Below are positions 8,032-17,600 of a stretch of DNA of 54,870 nt, piece by piece; the stretch's first letter is position 1, and every line of letters begins with the position of its first letter. The stretch lies in contig JAHCHD010000010.1 in NCBI GenBank assembly GCA_026129915.1, positions 1 through 54,870 on the forward strand. The letters are read 5' to 3'. A program made the position numbers and the translations under genes. The DNA is from Bryobacterales bacterium. GTDB taxonomy: Bacteria; Acidobacteriota; Terriglobia; Bryobacterales; Bryobacteraceae. Under the pieces are notes generated by a model, which did not search any database, had not been told where the DNA came from, and saw nothing but the letters and a program-made list of their open reading frames with translations.

Positions 8032-9489
8032 TTACGATACTCCCCAGGGCTCGCGCATCGGCCGCTTCATCGCTTTGCGGGCAGCATCGTTGCCGATGAT
8101 CGTTTCCTGGCTTGGGTCCCATCCTACCGGCTGGCCGGTACGGATACAGAGGTCAGCCAACTGGCTTACCATATCGCTTCGGAAGGCCCCCGCAATATCG
8201 CCAACTACGGGGCTGCCGGTGCGGATAGCGCGAATCCAATTCTGATGCTGCCCAGCGGTGAGGGTGGGTTGGAATCCCTTAGAAATCCCCGCAGGCACGG
8301 TCTCCAGCGCGCTGCTGAGTATGCGCTTCTCCGTGGGGCCAATCACGGAATCCATCAGCGATGCAGGGTGCGTCACCACGCGCCCATAGTTCACAATCAC
8401 CCACCCTTCCGTGCCCACGAACACGCTGCCGTTGGGCATCTTCGATCTTCCCGGGCCAGGAGCGCTGAAGTTCCAGACGACATCGGGGTGGGGAACGTCC
8501 GGCAGTTCGTGGTAGGTGCTGTTGTCCACAAAGTTCAGCACCATGCCATCAGCCCAGGTGCAGCGCACGTTCCATCGGTATGCCGCATCATATAGGCCGG
8601 TGAGCGGAAACCGGCCGGAACCCTCATAGAGCAGCGGGGGCTGGTGGCGTCCGGTGGCGTCGGCCCAGCGCTGCACCTGGTCAAGCGGATGCGCGCCCCA
8701 GTTAGCGATGTTGCCCAGCGTGTAATCGGAGGTATGAAAGATGCCACGCGGTTCGTCGGAAAGACAGCGATCCGCGCAGAATGGCTTGTAGGGCGCCGGA
8801 CCCAACCAGGCGTCGTAATCGAAGCCCTGCGGGGGTTCCGTGACCGGTATTGCCGAGCCGCCCACCACGGATGGCGGGCTTACCGCGTACACGGCCTTCA
8901 CCTCACCGATGCGCCCGTTCAGAACGAGTTCGATGGCCTTCTGCGCTTCCGGAAAGGCGCGCAGTTCCGCGCCGTACTGAAACACCAGGCCGGGATGATT
9001 GCGTACGGCGTGCAGCGCGGCCAAATCCTGCTGCACGCTTACGCCCAGCGGCTTCTCGCAATGCACGTGCTTACCGGCCTTAAGCGCAGGTAGCAGCATC
9101 GACACGTGCCAGTGGTCTGGCGACGCGATGTAGACGGCATCGATATCCGGCTGTGCCAACAGTTCCCGGAAGTCCGCGTACATGCGGATGCCCTGGTTCG
9201 GGGACTGCGGCGCAACTGCGGCGTATTGCTTCTCTAGCTGAGCCTTAGCGCTTAGGCGCCGGCTCTCCTGGCAGTCCGCCACAGCGACGATTACCGTGTT
9301 GTCGAAGAAGGGATACTGCAGCGTTTCGAATACCGCGCGCAAGCCACTGCCGACAATCCCCACCGTGATGCGGTCACTTGGGGCGATGCGCCCCTGCCCG
9401 CGCGCAGCGGCAGGAACGAAGGCGGGCGCCACACCCAATGCTGCAGCAGCCCCGGTGGAACTGGATAGAAACTGGCGGCGGCTATGCAT
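8032..9489 (-). CDS. Tat-exported Gfo/Idh/MocA-family oxidoreductase
   Basis: A 485-residue NAD(P)-dependent sugar dehydrogenase-type protein. The start MHSRRQFLSSS opens a twin-arginine signal with the hydrophobic run GAAAALGVAPAFVPAAA. A Rossmann segment follows (ITVGIVGSGLRAV), then VYIASPDHWH and the family's EKP signature in HVHCEKPLGVS. Family knowledge: MocA proteins oxidise or reduce sugar hydroxyls or imines with a tightly held nicotinamide cofactor; Tat export of such enzymes implies folding with cofactor before secretion. The frame extends to 9594, but the ATG at 9489 has a GAGGACC ribosome site and a -10 box upstream. The natural substrate is unknown. Confidence 0.88.
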   Translation of the reverse strand: MHSRRQFLSSSTGAAAALGVAPAFVPAAARGQGRIAPSDRITVGIVGSGLRAVFETLQYPFFDNTVIVAVADCQESRRLSAKAQLEKQYAAVAPQSPNQGIRMYADFRELLAQPDIDAVYIASPDHWHVSMLLPALKAGKHVHCEKPLGVSVQQDLAALHAVRNHPGLVFQYGAELRAFPEAQKAIELVLNGRIGEVKAVYAVSPPSVVGGSAIPVTEPPQGFDYDAWLGPAPYKPFCADRCLSDEPRGIFHTSDYTLGNIANWGAHPLDQVQRWADATGRHQPPLLYEGSGRFPLTGLYDAAYRWNVRCTWADGMVLNFVDNSTYHELPDVPHPDVVWNFSAPGPGRSKMPNGSVFVGTEGWVIVNYGRVVTHPASLMDSVIGPTEKRILSSALETVPAGISKGFQPTLTAGQHQNWIRAIRTGSPVVGDIAGAFRSDMVSQLADLCIRTGQPVGWDPSQETIIGNDAARKAMKRPMREPWGVS

Positions 9490-9511
9490 CGTTTGGTCCT
9501 CGCTTTCCCGT

Positions 9512-9517
9512 AGTGTA
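9512..9517 (-). promoter_or_regulatory. -10 box of the MocA oxidoreductase gene
   Basis: On the minus strand the sequence reads GATACACTA, with hexamer TACACT, 22 bases before the ATG at 9489. The same nine-base string precedes the DUF1080 gene at 16879. Confidence 0.45.
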
Positions 9518-9652
9518 TCGGACCAGCTAATTCGCTGGACGAACTGAATATGCGCGCGCATCAATGCGGGCGCATACCGGTGCCAGGCAGGCATTCACCG
9601 ACATGAAACCGTGACCCGGCGGACGACGGATTCCTATCAGACGCCGCGAGCG

Positions 9653-9658
9653 TAGAAT
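9653..9658 (+). promoter_or_regulatory. -10 box of the ABC export operon
   Basis: TAGAAT stands 17 bases before the ATG at 9676. No clear -35 box is seen. Confidence 0.4.
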
Positions 9659-9675
9659 CAGACTGTGGAGTGCCC

Positions 9676-10833
9676 ATGCAATTCGTCTCTCTGATTCTGA
9701 AGAACTCTCTGCGCAACCGGCGCCGCACACTGCTCACCATTGCCAGCGTTGCGCTCTCATTCTGCCTGCTAGGTGTATTGCTCGCGCTCTACAACGCGCT
9801 GTTCTTTAGTGAAGCCAAGGATGAGCAGGCGCTACGGCTAGTCACCCGGCACAAGGTGTCGCTCACCTTGGTGATGCCGAAGTACTATGACCAACGCATC
9901 CAACAGGTGTCCGGCGTGGCGGCCGTGCTGCCCACGATGTGGTACGGAGGCGCCTACCGCGACGCCCGTGACCAGCGCAATTTCTTCCCGCGCTTCGCCT
10001 GCGACCCGGCAAGGCTCTTCGATGTGTACACGGATTTCGTGATTGACCCGGAGCAGAAGCAGGCCTTCATCCGGGACCGTCGCGGTGCGCTCGTCGGCAA
10101 GACCCTCGCCGATAAGTTCGGCTGGAAGCTTGGGGAACGCATCACCCTGGTAGGCGATATCTTCCCGGGGGAACTGGAGTTATATTTGCGCGGAATCTTT
10201 GAGCATCCTACCGACGATGAAGTGCTCTACTTCCCCTTCGAGTACCTCTACGAAGGCTTGCCCAGCGGACGCCGGGACTTTGTGGGTACCTTCGTGATTC
10301 TGGCGAAGTCTCCTGAGGATGTCCCGAAGGTCTCTGCCGACATCGACGAACTCTTTCGAAACTCCCCGGTGCCCACCCGTACCGAGACAGAGAAGGCGTT
10401 CGCGCTGAGCTTTCTATCATTCCTGGGCAACGTGAAGGTATTCCTGCTGGCGCTTTGCGGCGCGGTGACCTTCACTATTCTGCTGGTATCCGCCAACACC
10501 ATGGCCATGAGCATCCGTGAGCGCTACCGCGAAGTGGGGGTACTGAAGACCCTCGGTTTCACGCAGCGAGCCGTAATGGGCCTGTTGCTTGGTGAGGCCG
10601 CGGCCATCGCCATGCTTGGCGGGGCGCTGGGGCTGGGCTTGGCCAGCTTTCTTTGCGTGGGCATCCGCTCGCTACCCGCCTTTGTGCAGGAAACCAAGAC
10701 TTTGGCAGTGGAGCCGCAGGTGGCCCTCTTCTGCATGATGTTTGCGGCCTTCATGGGCATCGCCAGCGCGCTAATTCCGGCGCTAGGCGCTTCACGCGCT
10801 TCCATTGTGGATGCGTTGCGGTTCACCGACTAA
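9676..10833 (+). CDS. ABC transporter permease, MacB/FtsX type (first)
   Basis: A 385-residue inner-membrane permease with the MacB layout: one helix at the N-terminus (about 17-40, after the basic [11 protein letters not shown]), a large periplasmic domain of about 230 residues, and three C-terminal helices starting near [18 protein letters not shown]. The cytoplasmic loop [13 protein letters not shown] is the usual coupling segment. A GTG at 9670 is an alternative start. It is gene 1 of a four-gene operon with a second permease, an adaptor and an ATPase. It has no ATPase domain of its own, unlike E. coli MacB, so the assembly resembles DevBCA-type exporters. Confidence 0.9.
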   Translation: MQFVSLILKNSLRNRRRTLLTIASVALSFCLLGVLLALYNALFFSEAKDEQALRLVTRHKVSLTLVMPKYYDQRIQQVSGVAAVLPTMWYGGAYRDARDQRNFFPRFACDPARLFDVYTDFVIDPEQKQAFIRDRRGALVGKTLADKFGWKLGERITLVGDIFPGELELYLRGIFEHPTDDEVLYFPFEYLYEGLPSGRRDFVGTFVILAKSPEDVPKVSADIDELFRNSPVPTRTETEKAFALSFLSFLGNVKVFLLALCGAVTFTILLVSANTMAMSIRERYREVGVLKTLGFTQRAVMGLLLGEAAAIAMLGGALGLGLASFLCVGIRSLPAFVQETKTLAVEPQVALFCMMFAAFMGIASALIPALGASRASIVDALRFTD

Positions 10834-10867
10834 CCAGCAGGCCGTTCACTCGCAAGGAGCACTTTCG

Positions 10868-12031
10868 ATGAAGATTCCACTCTCCTACAGCATCCGAAAC
10901 CTTGCCGTGCGTCGGACCACTACCCTGATGACGGCCTTGGGCATTGCCGCAACCGTGGCTGTGCTGCTGGCTGTGATGGCGCTTGCGGAAGGATTGCGGT
11001 CTGCCTTTGCGGCCACTGGCCATCCGTTACATGTGCTGGTGACGCGCAAGGGCTCGGATTCAGAACTGTCCTCAAACTTCGAGCGACGGGTTTTCCAGGA
11101 CCTGCTGTATAAACCAGGAATTGCAAGCGGCTCAAACGGCCAGCCGCTCGCTTCGCTTGAAATGGTTACCGTCATCAACTTGCCCGCCGCTGACAATCCA
11201 GATGGCGTAAACGTCACGCTGCGCGGAGTTGGCCCCGCAGGTATCGAGATGCGTGATCTTGCCATGCCCCAAGGACGATGGTTTGAATCAGGCAAACGCG
11301 AAGCCGTCGTCGGCAAGTCGATCCTCGCCCGATTTCCCACAGCGCAGGTGGGCGATACTCTTCGTTTCGGCAAGGGCGAATGGCAGATTGTGGGCGTAAT
11401 GGATGGCGGACGCAGCGCGGTGAACAGTGAAGTGTTCGTTGACCTCAATCAGGCGGCCTCGGATTTCGATCGCAGTAGCGTGCTCAGCTCCGCCCTGCTG
11501 CGAGCTTCGGACGAGCTGGCGCGCAACGCCCTTATCAACGATCTTGAAACTGACCAGCGCCTGAACGTCGCCGCGCGCACTGAGCGCGACTACTACGCGT
11601 CGCAGATGGTGGCTAGCGCCCCCATTCAGTTCCTGGGCACCTTCGTGGCCATCATCATGGCCATCGGCTCCAGCTTCGCCTGCATGAATACCATGTACGC
11701 CGCTGTGGCCAGGCGCTCCAAGGAGATCGGCACCCTGCGCGTGCTGGGCTTCTCGCAGTGGAGCATTCTAACCGCATTCTTTCTGGAGTCGCTGGCCTTG
11801 GCCGCGATTGGGGGATTGCTGGGCATCGTGCTGGTTCTACCGCTATCGAATGTCAGCACAGCTATTGGCAGCTTCGTTTCGTTTAGTGAAGTAAGCTTCA
11901 ACCTTAGCGTCACACCATCGGTGATGATCACTGGCCTTATCTTCGCGCTGGTGATGGGTGTGCTCGGCGGGCTTCTGCCCGCGCGCATGGCGGCCCGCAA
12001 GGAGATCTTGAACGCATTGCGCGACATCTAG
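10868..12031 (+). CDS. ABC transporter permease, MacB/FtsX type (second)
   Basis: A 387-residue paralogue of the preceding permease with the same topology: N-terminal helix after IRNLAVRRTTTL, a periplasmic domain, and three C-terminal helices with the coupling loop RSKEIGTLRVLGFSQ. The start follows AAGGAGC, 34 bases after the first permease. The two differ in the periplasmic domain, so they may form a heterodimer with the shared ATPase at 13470. The cargo is not predictable; related systems export lipids, peptides or antibiotics. Confidence 0.9.
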   Translation: MKIPLSYSIRNLAVRRTTTLMTALGIAATVAVLLAVMALAEGLRSAFAATGHPLHVLVTRKGSDSELSSNFERRVFQDLLYKPGIASGSNGQPLASLEMVTVINLPAADNPDGVNVTLRGVGPAGIEMRDLAMPQGRWFESGKREAVVGKSILARFPTAQVGDTLRFGKGEWQIVGVMDGGRSAVNSEVFVDLNQAASDFDRSSVLSSALLRASDELARNALINDLETDQRLNVAARTERDYYASQMVASAPIQFLGTFVAIIMAIGSSFACMNTMYAAVARRSKEIGTLRVLGFSQWSILTAFFLESLALAAIGGLLGIVLVLPLSNVSTAIGSFVSFSEVSFNLSVTPSVMITGLIFALVMGVLGGLLPARMAARKEILNALRDI

Positions 12032-12080
12032 CCGGCAGGCCCCCATCTTCAGCGGTGGAGGCGACGGGAAGCGAGACATT

Positions 12081-13433
12081 ATGGCAGCGGAACTCTCAAG
12101 ACTGCGCATCGACAAGAGCAGCAAACAGAACGACGGCCCCTCACCCTGGGCCGTGAGATGGATCCTTAGCGTGGTTGCGCTGCTGGTGATCGCCGGGCTC
12201 GGCGGATGGGTGTGGACCCTGATGAATGCGGAAACGCCTGTGCGTGTGGAACGCGTGCGGAACGCTCAGTCCAGCGGAGCGGCACCGGTCGCGGATGTGG
12301 CACTGAATGCCACGGGATACATCATTGCCGCCCACAAGATTGAGGTGGCCTCAAAGGTAGTGGGACGCGTCTCCTGGATCGGCGTCGAAAAGGGCGACCG
12401 CGTGAAGCGCGGTCAGGTGATCGTGCGCCTGGAAGACGATGAATACCGCGCGCAGTTGCAGCAGGCGCAAGGGCGATTGAAGAGCCTACAGGCCCAGCTA
12501 CAGGAGTTAGAGGCCGGGTCGCGCCCACAGGAGATTGCCGTCGCGCAGGCCAACCTCAACCAGTCGCGGGCGGACCTCGAACGTGAACGCCTTAACCTGG
12601 ACCGCATCCGCAAGCTGGTGCAGGAGGGCGTCTTTGCGCAGCAGCAGCTCGACGACGCAAACGCGGCTTATCGTTCCAACGAGGCTCGCATGCAATCGCT
12701 GGAAAAGAGCTTCGAACTTGTAGAACTCGGCCCTCGCGCCGAACGGATCGCCTCGGTACAAGGCCAGTTGATGGAAGCCCAGGGCAGCGTTGCCTTCTTT
12801 GAAACGCAGCTCTCTAACACCATCATCAGGGCGCCCGTTGACGGCACCGTGCTCGAAAAGAATGTGGAGATCGGCGAATTCGTCACCACCAGCTTCGTGG
12901 GTGAGCGCGGCGCCAAGGGCTACGTGGTTTCCATGGCAGACCTCAACGACCTGCAGGTAGAGCTCGACATCAGCCAAAACGACTTCGGGCGTATTGGACC
13001 TAAGCAACAAGCAGTGGTGACCACCGACGCCTACCCCGACCGCAAGTACGACGGCATTATTCAGGAGATCTCGCCCGAAGCCAACCGGCAGAAAGCCACA
13101 GTGCAGGTGAAGGTGAAAATTCTGGCGCCAGACGCGCTGCTGCGCCCGGATATGAATGCCAGCGTAGCGTTCCTGAGTGACAATCCCAGGGCGGAGGTTT
13201 CCAACGCGGGCCCGGCGAAGCCATTGATCTTTGTGCCTGCCGCGGCGGTACGGGACGGCACGGTCTTTCTGGTATTGAATGGCCGGGCAGTGGCGCGCCG
13301 CGTCACGGTGGGCGGCTCCACCAGCCAGGGGCTACGCATTGAAGACGGGCTGATTGGCGGGGAGGACCTCATCGTGAATCCCCCAGACGCCCTGCAGGAT
13401 GGCGCACGCATCCAGGTAGTGGAATCACGCTAA
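12081..13433 (+). CDS. Periplasmic adaptor (membrane fusion protein, HlyD/RND family)
   Basis: A 450-residue adaptor with an N-terminal membrane anchor (about 30-49, VVALLVIAGLGGWVWTL). Next come a lipoyl half-domain (GRVSWIGVEKGDRVKRGQVIVRLEDDEY), a long coiled-coil hairpin rich in Gln, Glu and Arg (about 120-235), the second lipoyl half (IIRAPVDGTVLEKNVEIGEFV) and beta-barrel domains. It should link the two permeases to an outer-membrane channel. No TolC homologue is present in the window, so the channel must be encoded elsewhere. Confidence 0.9.
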   Translation: MAAELSRLRIDKSSKQNDGPSPWAVRWILSVVALLVIAGLGGWVWTLMNAETPVRVERVRNAQSSGAAPVADVALNATGYIIAAHKIEVASKVVGRVSWIGVEKGDRVKRGQVIVRLEDDEYRAQLQQAQGRLKSLQAQLQELEAGSRPQEIAVAQANLNQSRADLERERLNLDRIRKLVQEGVFAQQQLDDANAAYRSNEARMQSLEKSFELVELGPRAERIASVQGQLMEAQGSVAFFETQLSNTIIRAPVDGTVLEKNVEIGEFVTTSFVGERGAKGYVVSMADLNDLQVELDISQNDFGRIGPKQQAVVTTDAYPDRKYDGIIQEISPEANRQKATVQVKVKILAPDALLRPDMNASVAFLSDNPRAEVSNAGPAKPLIFVPAAAVRDGTVFLVLNGRAVARRVTVGGSTSQGLRIEDGLIGGEDLIVNPPDALQDGARIQVVESR

Positions 13434-13469
13434 ACGCACAACGGAACTATGAAGGAAAGGACCAGCATA

Positions 13470-14231
13470 ATGCAGGACGTGGTAATCGAGACCCGCAAAC
13501 TTACCAAGATCTACAAGCGTGACGAGTTTGAAGTGGTAGCACTGAAAGAGGCTGACTTCACCCTCCGTCGCGGTGATTTCGTGGCGCTGATGGGCCCGTC
13601 GGGCTCAGGGAAATCCACGCTGCTGCATTTGGCGGCAGCCATGGACAAGCCTACGTCGGGCAGCATCCGGGTGCTGGGTGAAGACATCGCCGCGCTGCGC
13701 GACCGCGAGATTGCCGCTTGGCGCAATCGCCACGTAGGCTTCGTGTTTCAGAGCTTCAATCTCATTCCGGTGCTTACCGCGCACGAGAATGTGGAGCTTC
13801 CCCTGAAACTGATGCGCATGACCCGGCAGCAGCGCGAGGAGCACAGCCGCACCGCGCTCGAACTGGTGGGGCTGGGTGACCGCGTTGGGCACTTCCCTCG
13901 CCAGCTCTCGGGCGGGCAGGAGCAGCGCGTCGCCATTGCCCGTGCGATTGTCACTGACCCCGACCTGATTCTCGCCGACGAACCCACCGGCAACCTGGAT
14001 GCCAATTCCGCTCAGGAAGTGCTTACGCTGCTGCGACGCCTCAATGAGGAATTCGGCAAAACCGTCGTGATTGTAACGCACGACCCCCACGCAGCGCGGT
14101 TCGCCCGCGGTATTCGTTATATCGAGAAAGGAGAGTTGCTGCCCGAAGGTGCGACACCCGAGGATTGGACTCCCGCTACGCCATTCGCCGTAACCACGCC
14201 TGGGAACCCAAAGTCCTCCGCGCAGGCATAG
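13470..14231 (+). CDS. ABC transporter ATPase, MacB/LolD type
   Basis: A 253-residue ATPase that powers the exporter encoded just upstream. Walker A is GPSGSGKST, the signature is [14 protein letters not shown], Walker B is [12 protein letters not shown], and the switch His is in VIVTHD. An ATG at 13449 is in frame, but the ATG at 13470 is preceded by a GGAAAGGA-like ribosome site and begins the aligned region ([14 protein letters not shown]). It is the last gene of the operon and lies nine bases from the convergent glycosyltransferase gene. Confidence 0.93.
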   Translation: MQDVVIETRKLTKIYKRDEFEVVALKEADFTLRRGDFVALMGPSGSGKSTLLHLAAAMDKPTSGSIRVLGEDIAALRDREIAAWRNRHVGFVFQSFNLIPVLTAHENVELPLKLMRMTRQQREEHSRTALELVGLGDRVGHFPRQLSGGQEQRVAIARAIVTDPDLILADEPTGNLDANSAQEVLTLLRRLNEEFGKTVVIVTHDPHAARFARGIRYIEKGELLPEGATPEDWTPATPFAVTTPGNPKSSAQA

Positions 14232-14240
14232 TGCTAAGGG

Positions 14241-15020
14241 CTAGCCAGCGATGCGCGGCTGAGTATAGGAGCGCGCCAGCCACTGAGGCGGGACGCCTAT
14301 CCAGAAGAGGACCTGCAAACCAACCCAGTGGGTGAATACCAGCGGAAAACGCCATCCGGCAAAGCGCCGCGACGAAGTCGTCAGGGTGAGATCGAGACAC
14401 ACGGGCCGCGGGAAGCCGGCCTTGCGCAGCCGCCGCAATAGGCCCTGGTCTTCAAACAGTGGCCATTCCGGCAGACCCCCCACGGCCATGTAGGCATCGC
14501 GCCTGACAAAAATCCCCGCGTCTCCATAGACCAAGCCTGCCTTTCGTAGCCCGCGGTAGAGCCAGGTCATGCCACGCTCCGTCACCCCACAGCCTTCAAA
14601 GTGTAAACAGAACGCCCCTGCCGCATGTTCTTGATTCACGGCTTGCTGGATGGCGCGCGCCGCCCGCGATGGCGCCTTTGAGTCGGCATGCAGGAACCAC
14701 AGGATATTGCCAGATGCCGCCTTCGCCCCGGCGGCCAGTTGAGTTCCTCGCCCGCGTGCTGCTTCCATCACCCAACAGCCCTGGTCCCGCAGCCACGCGA
14801 CGGTTCCATCGGTGCTTCCGCCGTCTACAAAGATCAACTCAAGAATACCCTCTACATCATGCAGAGAGCGCAGCAAGGCCGGCAGGGCAAGGCGCTCGTT
14901 CAGTACAGGAATGACGACAGAAACGGAGGGTGGCGGGTCCAAGATCGCTTGGACACAAGGAGGGCAATCCGGGCGGGGTAAGACAGGGGAGACCGACTGG
15001 CGCTGAGCTCCCCCGTCCAT
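14241..15020 (-). CDS. Family 2 glycosyltransferase, TIGR04283-like
   Basis: A 259-residue GT-A glycosyltransferase. Visible are the nucleotide-binding start SVVIPVLNE, the acidic FVDGGSTDGT, a DxD-like LHADSKAP, and the downstream block GDAGIFVRRDAYMAVGGLPEWPLFEDQ, typical of the group named rSAM/selenodomain-associated transferase 2. A short hydrophobic segment near the C-terminus (VGLQVLFWIGV) may associate with the membrane. The usual partner (TIGR04282) is absent. It begins four bases after the myo-inositol oxygenase stop and is probably cotranscribed with it. The acceptor is unknown. Confidence 0.8.
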   Translation of the reverse strand: MDGGAQRQSVSPVLPRPDCPPCVQAILDPPPSVSVVIPVLNERLALPALLRSLHDVEGILELIFVDGGSTDGTVAWLRDQGCWVMEAARGRGTQLAAGAKAASGNILWFLHADSKAPSRAARAIQQAVNQEHAAGAFCLHFEGCGVTERGMTWLYRGLRKAGLVYGDAGIFVRRDAYMAVGGLPEWPLFEDQGLLRRLRKAGFPRPVCLDLTLTTSSRRFAGWRFPLVFTHWVGLQVLFWIGVPPQWLARSYTQPRIAG

Positions 15021-15024
15021 TTCA

Positions 15025-15876
15025 TTACCAGCGAATCTTGGCCGGGAAGTATTCTGAGATCAGCTCTTCGTAATACGGCCGCAGCTCAGTCGCACTCGGC
15101 TTGGTGTGTCCCTTTGAATAGAGATCGTAGGGATTGAACTTGCGCACCCACTCGAACATCTGCTGGTCACGGTCGGTCATCAGGTGCTTGTAAGCACCCT
15201 CGCGATGGCCGGGATAGAAGGAGTGGTAGCGGATCATCCACAGCCCCTCTTCCGGCATGTAGTCCTTTACCACGTGGTAGAGGTACTCGTCGTGGCCCCA
15301 GGAAAGGTGCACGTTCTCAAGGCCGCAGCCCTGCTCGTACACTCCGGTTTCTGTTTGAAACTCTGGGCGCTGGGCATCCGGATTGTTTTCAAAGAACTGG
15401 TGGAACACAATCTTGTCGCTCCACGCACAGCCCACGGGGAACGTGTCCCCAACCACCGCCCACTGCGGCTCACCCCACAGGCACATCACTTTGCCGAGAT
15501 CATGAATCAGCCCGGTAAGCTGCATCCAGCGGGGATGCCCGTCTGCGCGAATCGCTTCAGCGGCCTGCAGGTTGTGCTCAATCTGTGAGAGATCAGTGTC
15601 CGGATCGCTGTCATCCACCAGCGTGTTCAGATACTCCATGGCCTCCCAGATGCCCATCTCCATGCGCTGCTTGGGCAGGTATTCCGCACGCTTTTGCATC
15701 ACGAAATCATAGGTCTGGTTGGTGTGGTTCTGGCGATAGAACTCACGCACCCGTGGGTGCACGGTGTCGTCATAGTTGCGGAATTCTTCCTGGGACTTGC
15801 CAGGGCGATAACGCTCCTTAACTTCGTCGTCCCATTCTTCAATGCCGTTGAGTGGACCTTTTACTTCAGTTGCCAT
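15025..15876 (-). CDS. Myo-inositol oxygenase
   Basis: A 283-residue protein close in length and layout to the eukaryotic enzyme, which opens the myo-inositol ring with O2 to give D-glucuronate (EC 1.13.99.1). All six di-iron ligands can be placed: H101 ([12 protein letters not shown]), H125 and D126 (IHDLGK), H195 (SWGHDEYLY), H218 ([10 protein letters not shown]) and D251 (NPYDLYSK). Even the C-terminal Trp is kept. The start MATEVKGP has a GGGGGATGG ribosome site. No signal peptide is seen, so it acts in the cytoplasm. It lies between a DUF1080 gene and a glycosyltransferase on one strand. Inositol dehydrogenase or transporter genes are not nearby. Confidence 0.93.
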   Translation of the reverse strand: MATEVKGPLNGIEEWDDEVKERYRPGKSQEEFRNYDDTVHPRVREFYRQNHTNQTYDFVMQKRAEYLPKQRMEMGIWEAMEYLNTLVDDSDPDTDLSQIEHNLQAAEAIRADGHPRWMQLTGLIHDLGKVMCLWGEPQWAVVGDTFPVGCAWSDKIVFHQFFENNPDAQRPEFQTETGVYEQGCGLENVHLSWGHDEYLYHVVKDYMPEEGLWMIRYHSFYPGHREGAYKHLMTDRDQQMFEWVRKFNPYDLYSKGHTKPSATELRPYYEELISEYFPAKIRW

Positions 15877-15937
15877 TCCATCCCCCAATGCCCGTTAGCG
15901 TATCAAATCTGGACAGCGATGGGTAGGACAGCAACCA

Positions 15938-16879
15938 CTATCGCTCGTCGTAACCCTTCAGTTTCCGCACCCAGATGTTGCGATAACGGACTTTCACCGC
16001 GTGATCCTGCAGCAGCAGCGAATCTTCAGCCTCATGCGGCTCATAGGTGCCCACCACCTGGTGCGCCATCCGTCCGATGGCTTCTTTGCGGTTGTGTACC
16101 AGCACTCCGTTGTGGAAGGCGGTGAAGTAGGCGGGCTTCAGCAGCTTGCCACCTTCGAAGCGCGGTGCTTCAAACACGATGTCGTAGGTCTGCCACTCGC
16201 CCGGCTTGCGCGAAGCGTTCACCAGCGGAGGCCACTGGCCATAGATCGAAGCCGCCTGCCCATCCGCATAGGTGGGATTGTTGTACGAATCCAGAACCTG
16301 AAACTCGTAGCGCTTCATCAGGATCACCCCACTGTTCGCACGCCACTGGCTGTCGCCCTCGAATTCCGTTGGCGTCATGAACTCGATGTGCAACTGGATG
16401 TCACCGAACTTCTCCTTGGTAACCAGTGAGCCCGTGCCCGCTTTGATTTCAAAGTAACCGTTCTGCACCGTCCACTCCGCAGGAACTTCCTGCACTGGGG
16501 CTGGAGGCTCCCCGCGTCGGCGGCGTTCCCGGCGCTCGTTCACCCAGGCGGAAAGGTCGCTGCCATCGAAGAGCACGATGGCGTCCGAAGGTGGTCTTCC
16601 TGGCTGGTCCGAAGTGCTGAACGTTCCCGGCTCTACCACCTCTGGGCGAGGCCGGGCGATGTCATGCACCTTCCATTGCTGGCCCGGGAGTACGGGAGTC
16701 TTGTCGTAACCCAACGGCGCCGTGCGATAACGGCGCTCCACCGCACCTGGCTCACGCTGCTCCTGAGCCTGGGCTTGCATGCCCACACCCGCCACTGTCG
16801 CCCCTAGCAGGCAACCAGCACTCATCAATCGCAGCACCTGACGCCGCGAACCAAACCGGATGAAGTCCGAGATAACCAT
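15938..16879 (-). CDS. Tat-exported DUF1080 / 3-keto-disaccharide hydrolase family protein
   Basis: A 313-residue secreted protein. The N-terminus has a twin-arginine signal (GSRRQVLRLMSAG, then a hydrophobic run to MQAQAQ). The mature part is one DUF1080 (PF06439) concanavalin-like domain with the typical start AIVLFDGSDLSAWVN, then NGYFEIKAGTGSLVTKEKFGD, FMTPTEFEGDSQWRANSGV and QVLDSYNNPTY. Family knowledge: members hydrolyse 3-keto-glycosides formed by partner oxidoreductases. It is first in an apparent operon with myo-inositol oxygenase and a glycosyltransferase. The frame extends to 16969, but the ATG at 16879 begins the Tat signal and follows a -10 box. Confidence 0.87.
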   Translation of the reverse strand: MVISDFIRFGSRRQVLRLMSAGCLLGATVAGVGMQAQAQEQREPGAVERRYRTAPLGYDKTPVLPGQQWKVHDIARPRPEVVEPGTFSTSDQPGRPPSDAIVLFDGSDLSAWVNERRERRRRGEPPAPVQEVPAEWTVQNGYFEIKAGTGSLVTKEKFGDIQLHIEFMTPTEFEGDSQWRANSGVILMKRYEFQVLDSYNNPTYADGQAASIYGQWPPLVNASRKPGEWQTYDIVFEAPRFEGGKLLKPAYFTAFHNGVLVHNRKEAIGRMAHQVVGTYEPHEAEDSLLLQDHAVKVRYRNIWVRKLKGYDER

Positions 16880-16904
16880 CAGCGCTAATACCTCAATGGG
16901 CTCT

Positions 16905-16910
16905 AGTGTA
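16905..16910 (-). promoter_or_regulatory. -10 box of the DUF1080-inositol oxygenase operon
   Basis: The minus strand reads GATACACTA, hexamer TACACT, 25 bases before the ATG at 16879. It matches the box before the exported MocA gene at 9489. Confidence 0.45.
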
Positions 16911-17600
16911 TCCCGCCTGCCACGCTGCGTGGCAGCTACGCGGGACCACCTCCACGGGGCCGGCAACATTCAGGGAATGGTACTTTGTGTTTGCAGGTTG
17001 GCAGTCAGCAGTGGATACCTAGCGGATAGCCCATACCGATTCACCGATTGTGCAATAGACCTGGCCCACCAGCCTTGGCTTCCAGTCTGTAGTGACTCTA
17101 GCCAAATCGAGTGAGGAGGAATTGGTATCGAAACATGCGCATGTCAGCGCGCTTCATCCCCTGCCTGGCTGCGCGGGCCGCAAAAGGTGGTTACCACCAC
17201 TGACCGAATTCAGGAAATTCGTCACGCCCGGCTTTGTGGCGAAACTGGAAGGCAATCGGTAACCCAGCCTGTCTCTCCCACGAGAGAGGCCCAGAGCTAG
17301 TGCTCCGCTGACATGCGGATGCCGGATAAGCCACCTCCAATACGATAGAATCTAGCGGTTCAACTTGTACACCAATAACCCTAATCATTGTCCGGGTCAG
17401 AACGACAGGCCTCAGGTCCGGTGCGATCCGCGAGAGGAGATGTCGAGAGAGCGATCCCGATTGGGGTTTCGCCCGTAATCTCAGCAAGTGGGGAGGAACA
17501 AGTGCCTCAGGAACCAACGACAAACGGCAGACTAAGGGTTGCGCTGCGCCGTGGAGGGCACTTCCAAGCGGAATTGGCCACCAGCGTCCGGCCACTGCCA
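16911..17600. other. Long non-coding stretch
   Basis: I see no supported gene here. A TAGAAT-like -10 box (about 17346-17351) points toward the secreted orphan gene and would allow a TTG start at 17388, but the residues before 17601 look non-coding. No tRNA, repeat or known riboswitch is evident. Confidence 0.5.
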
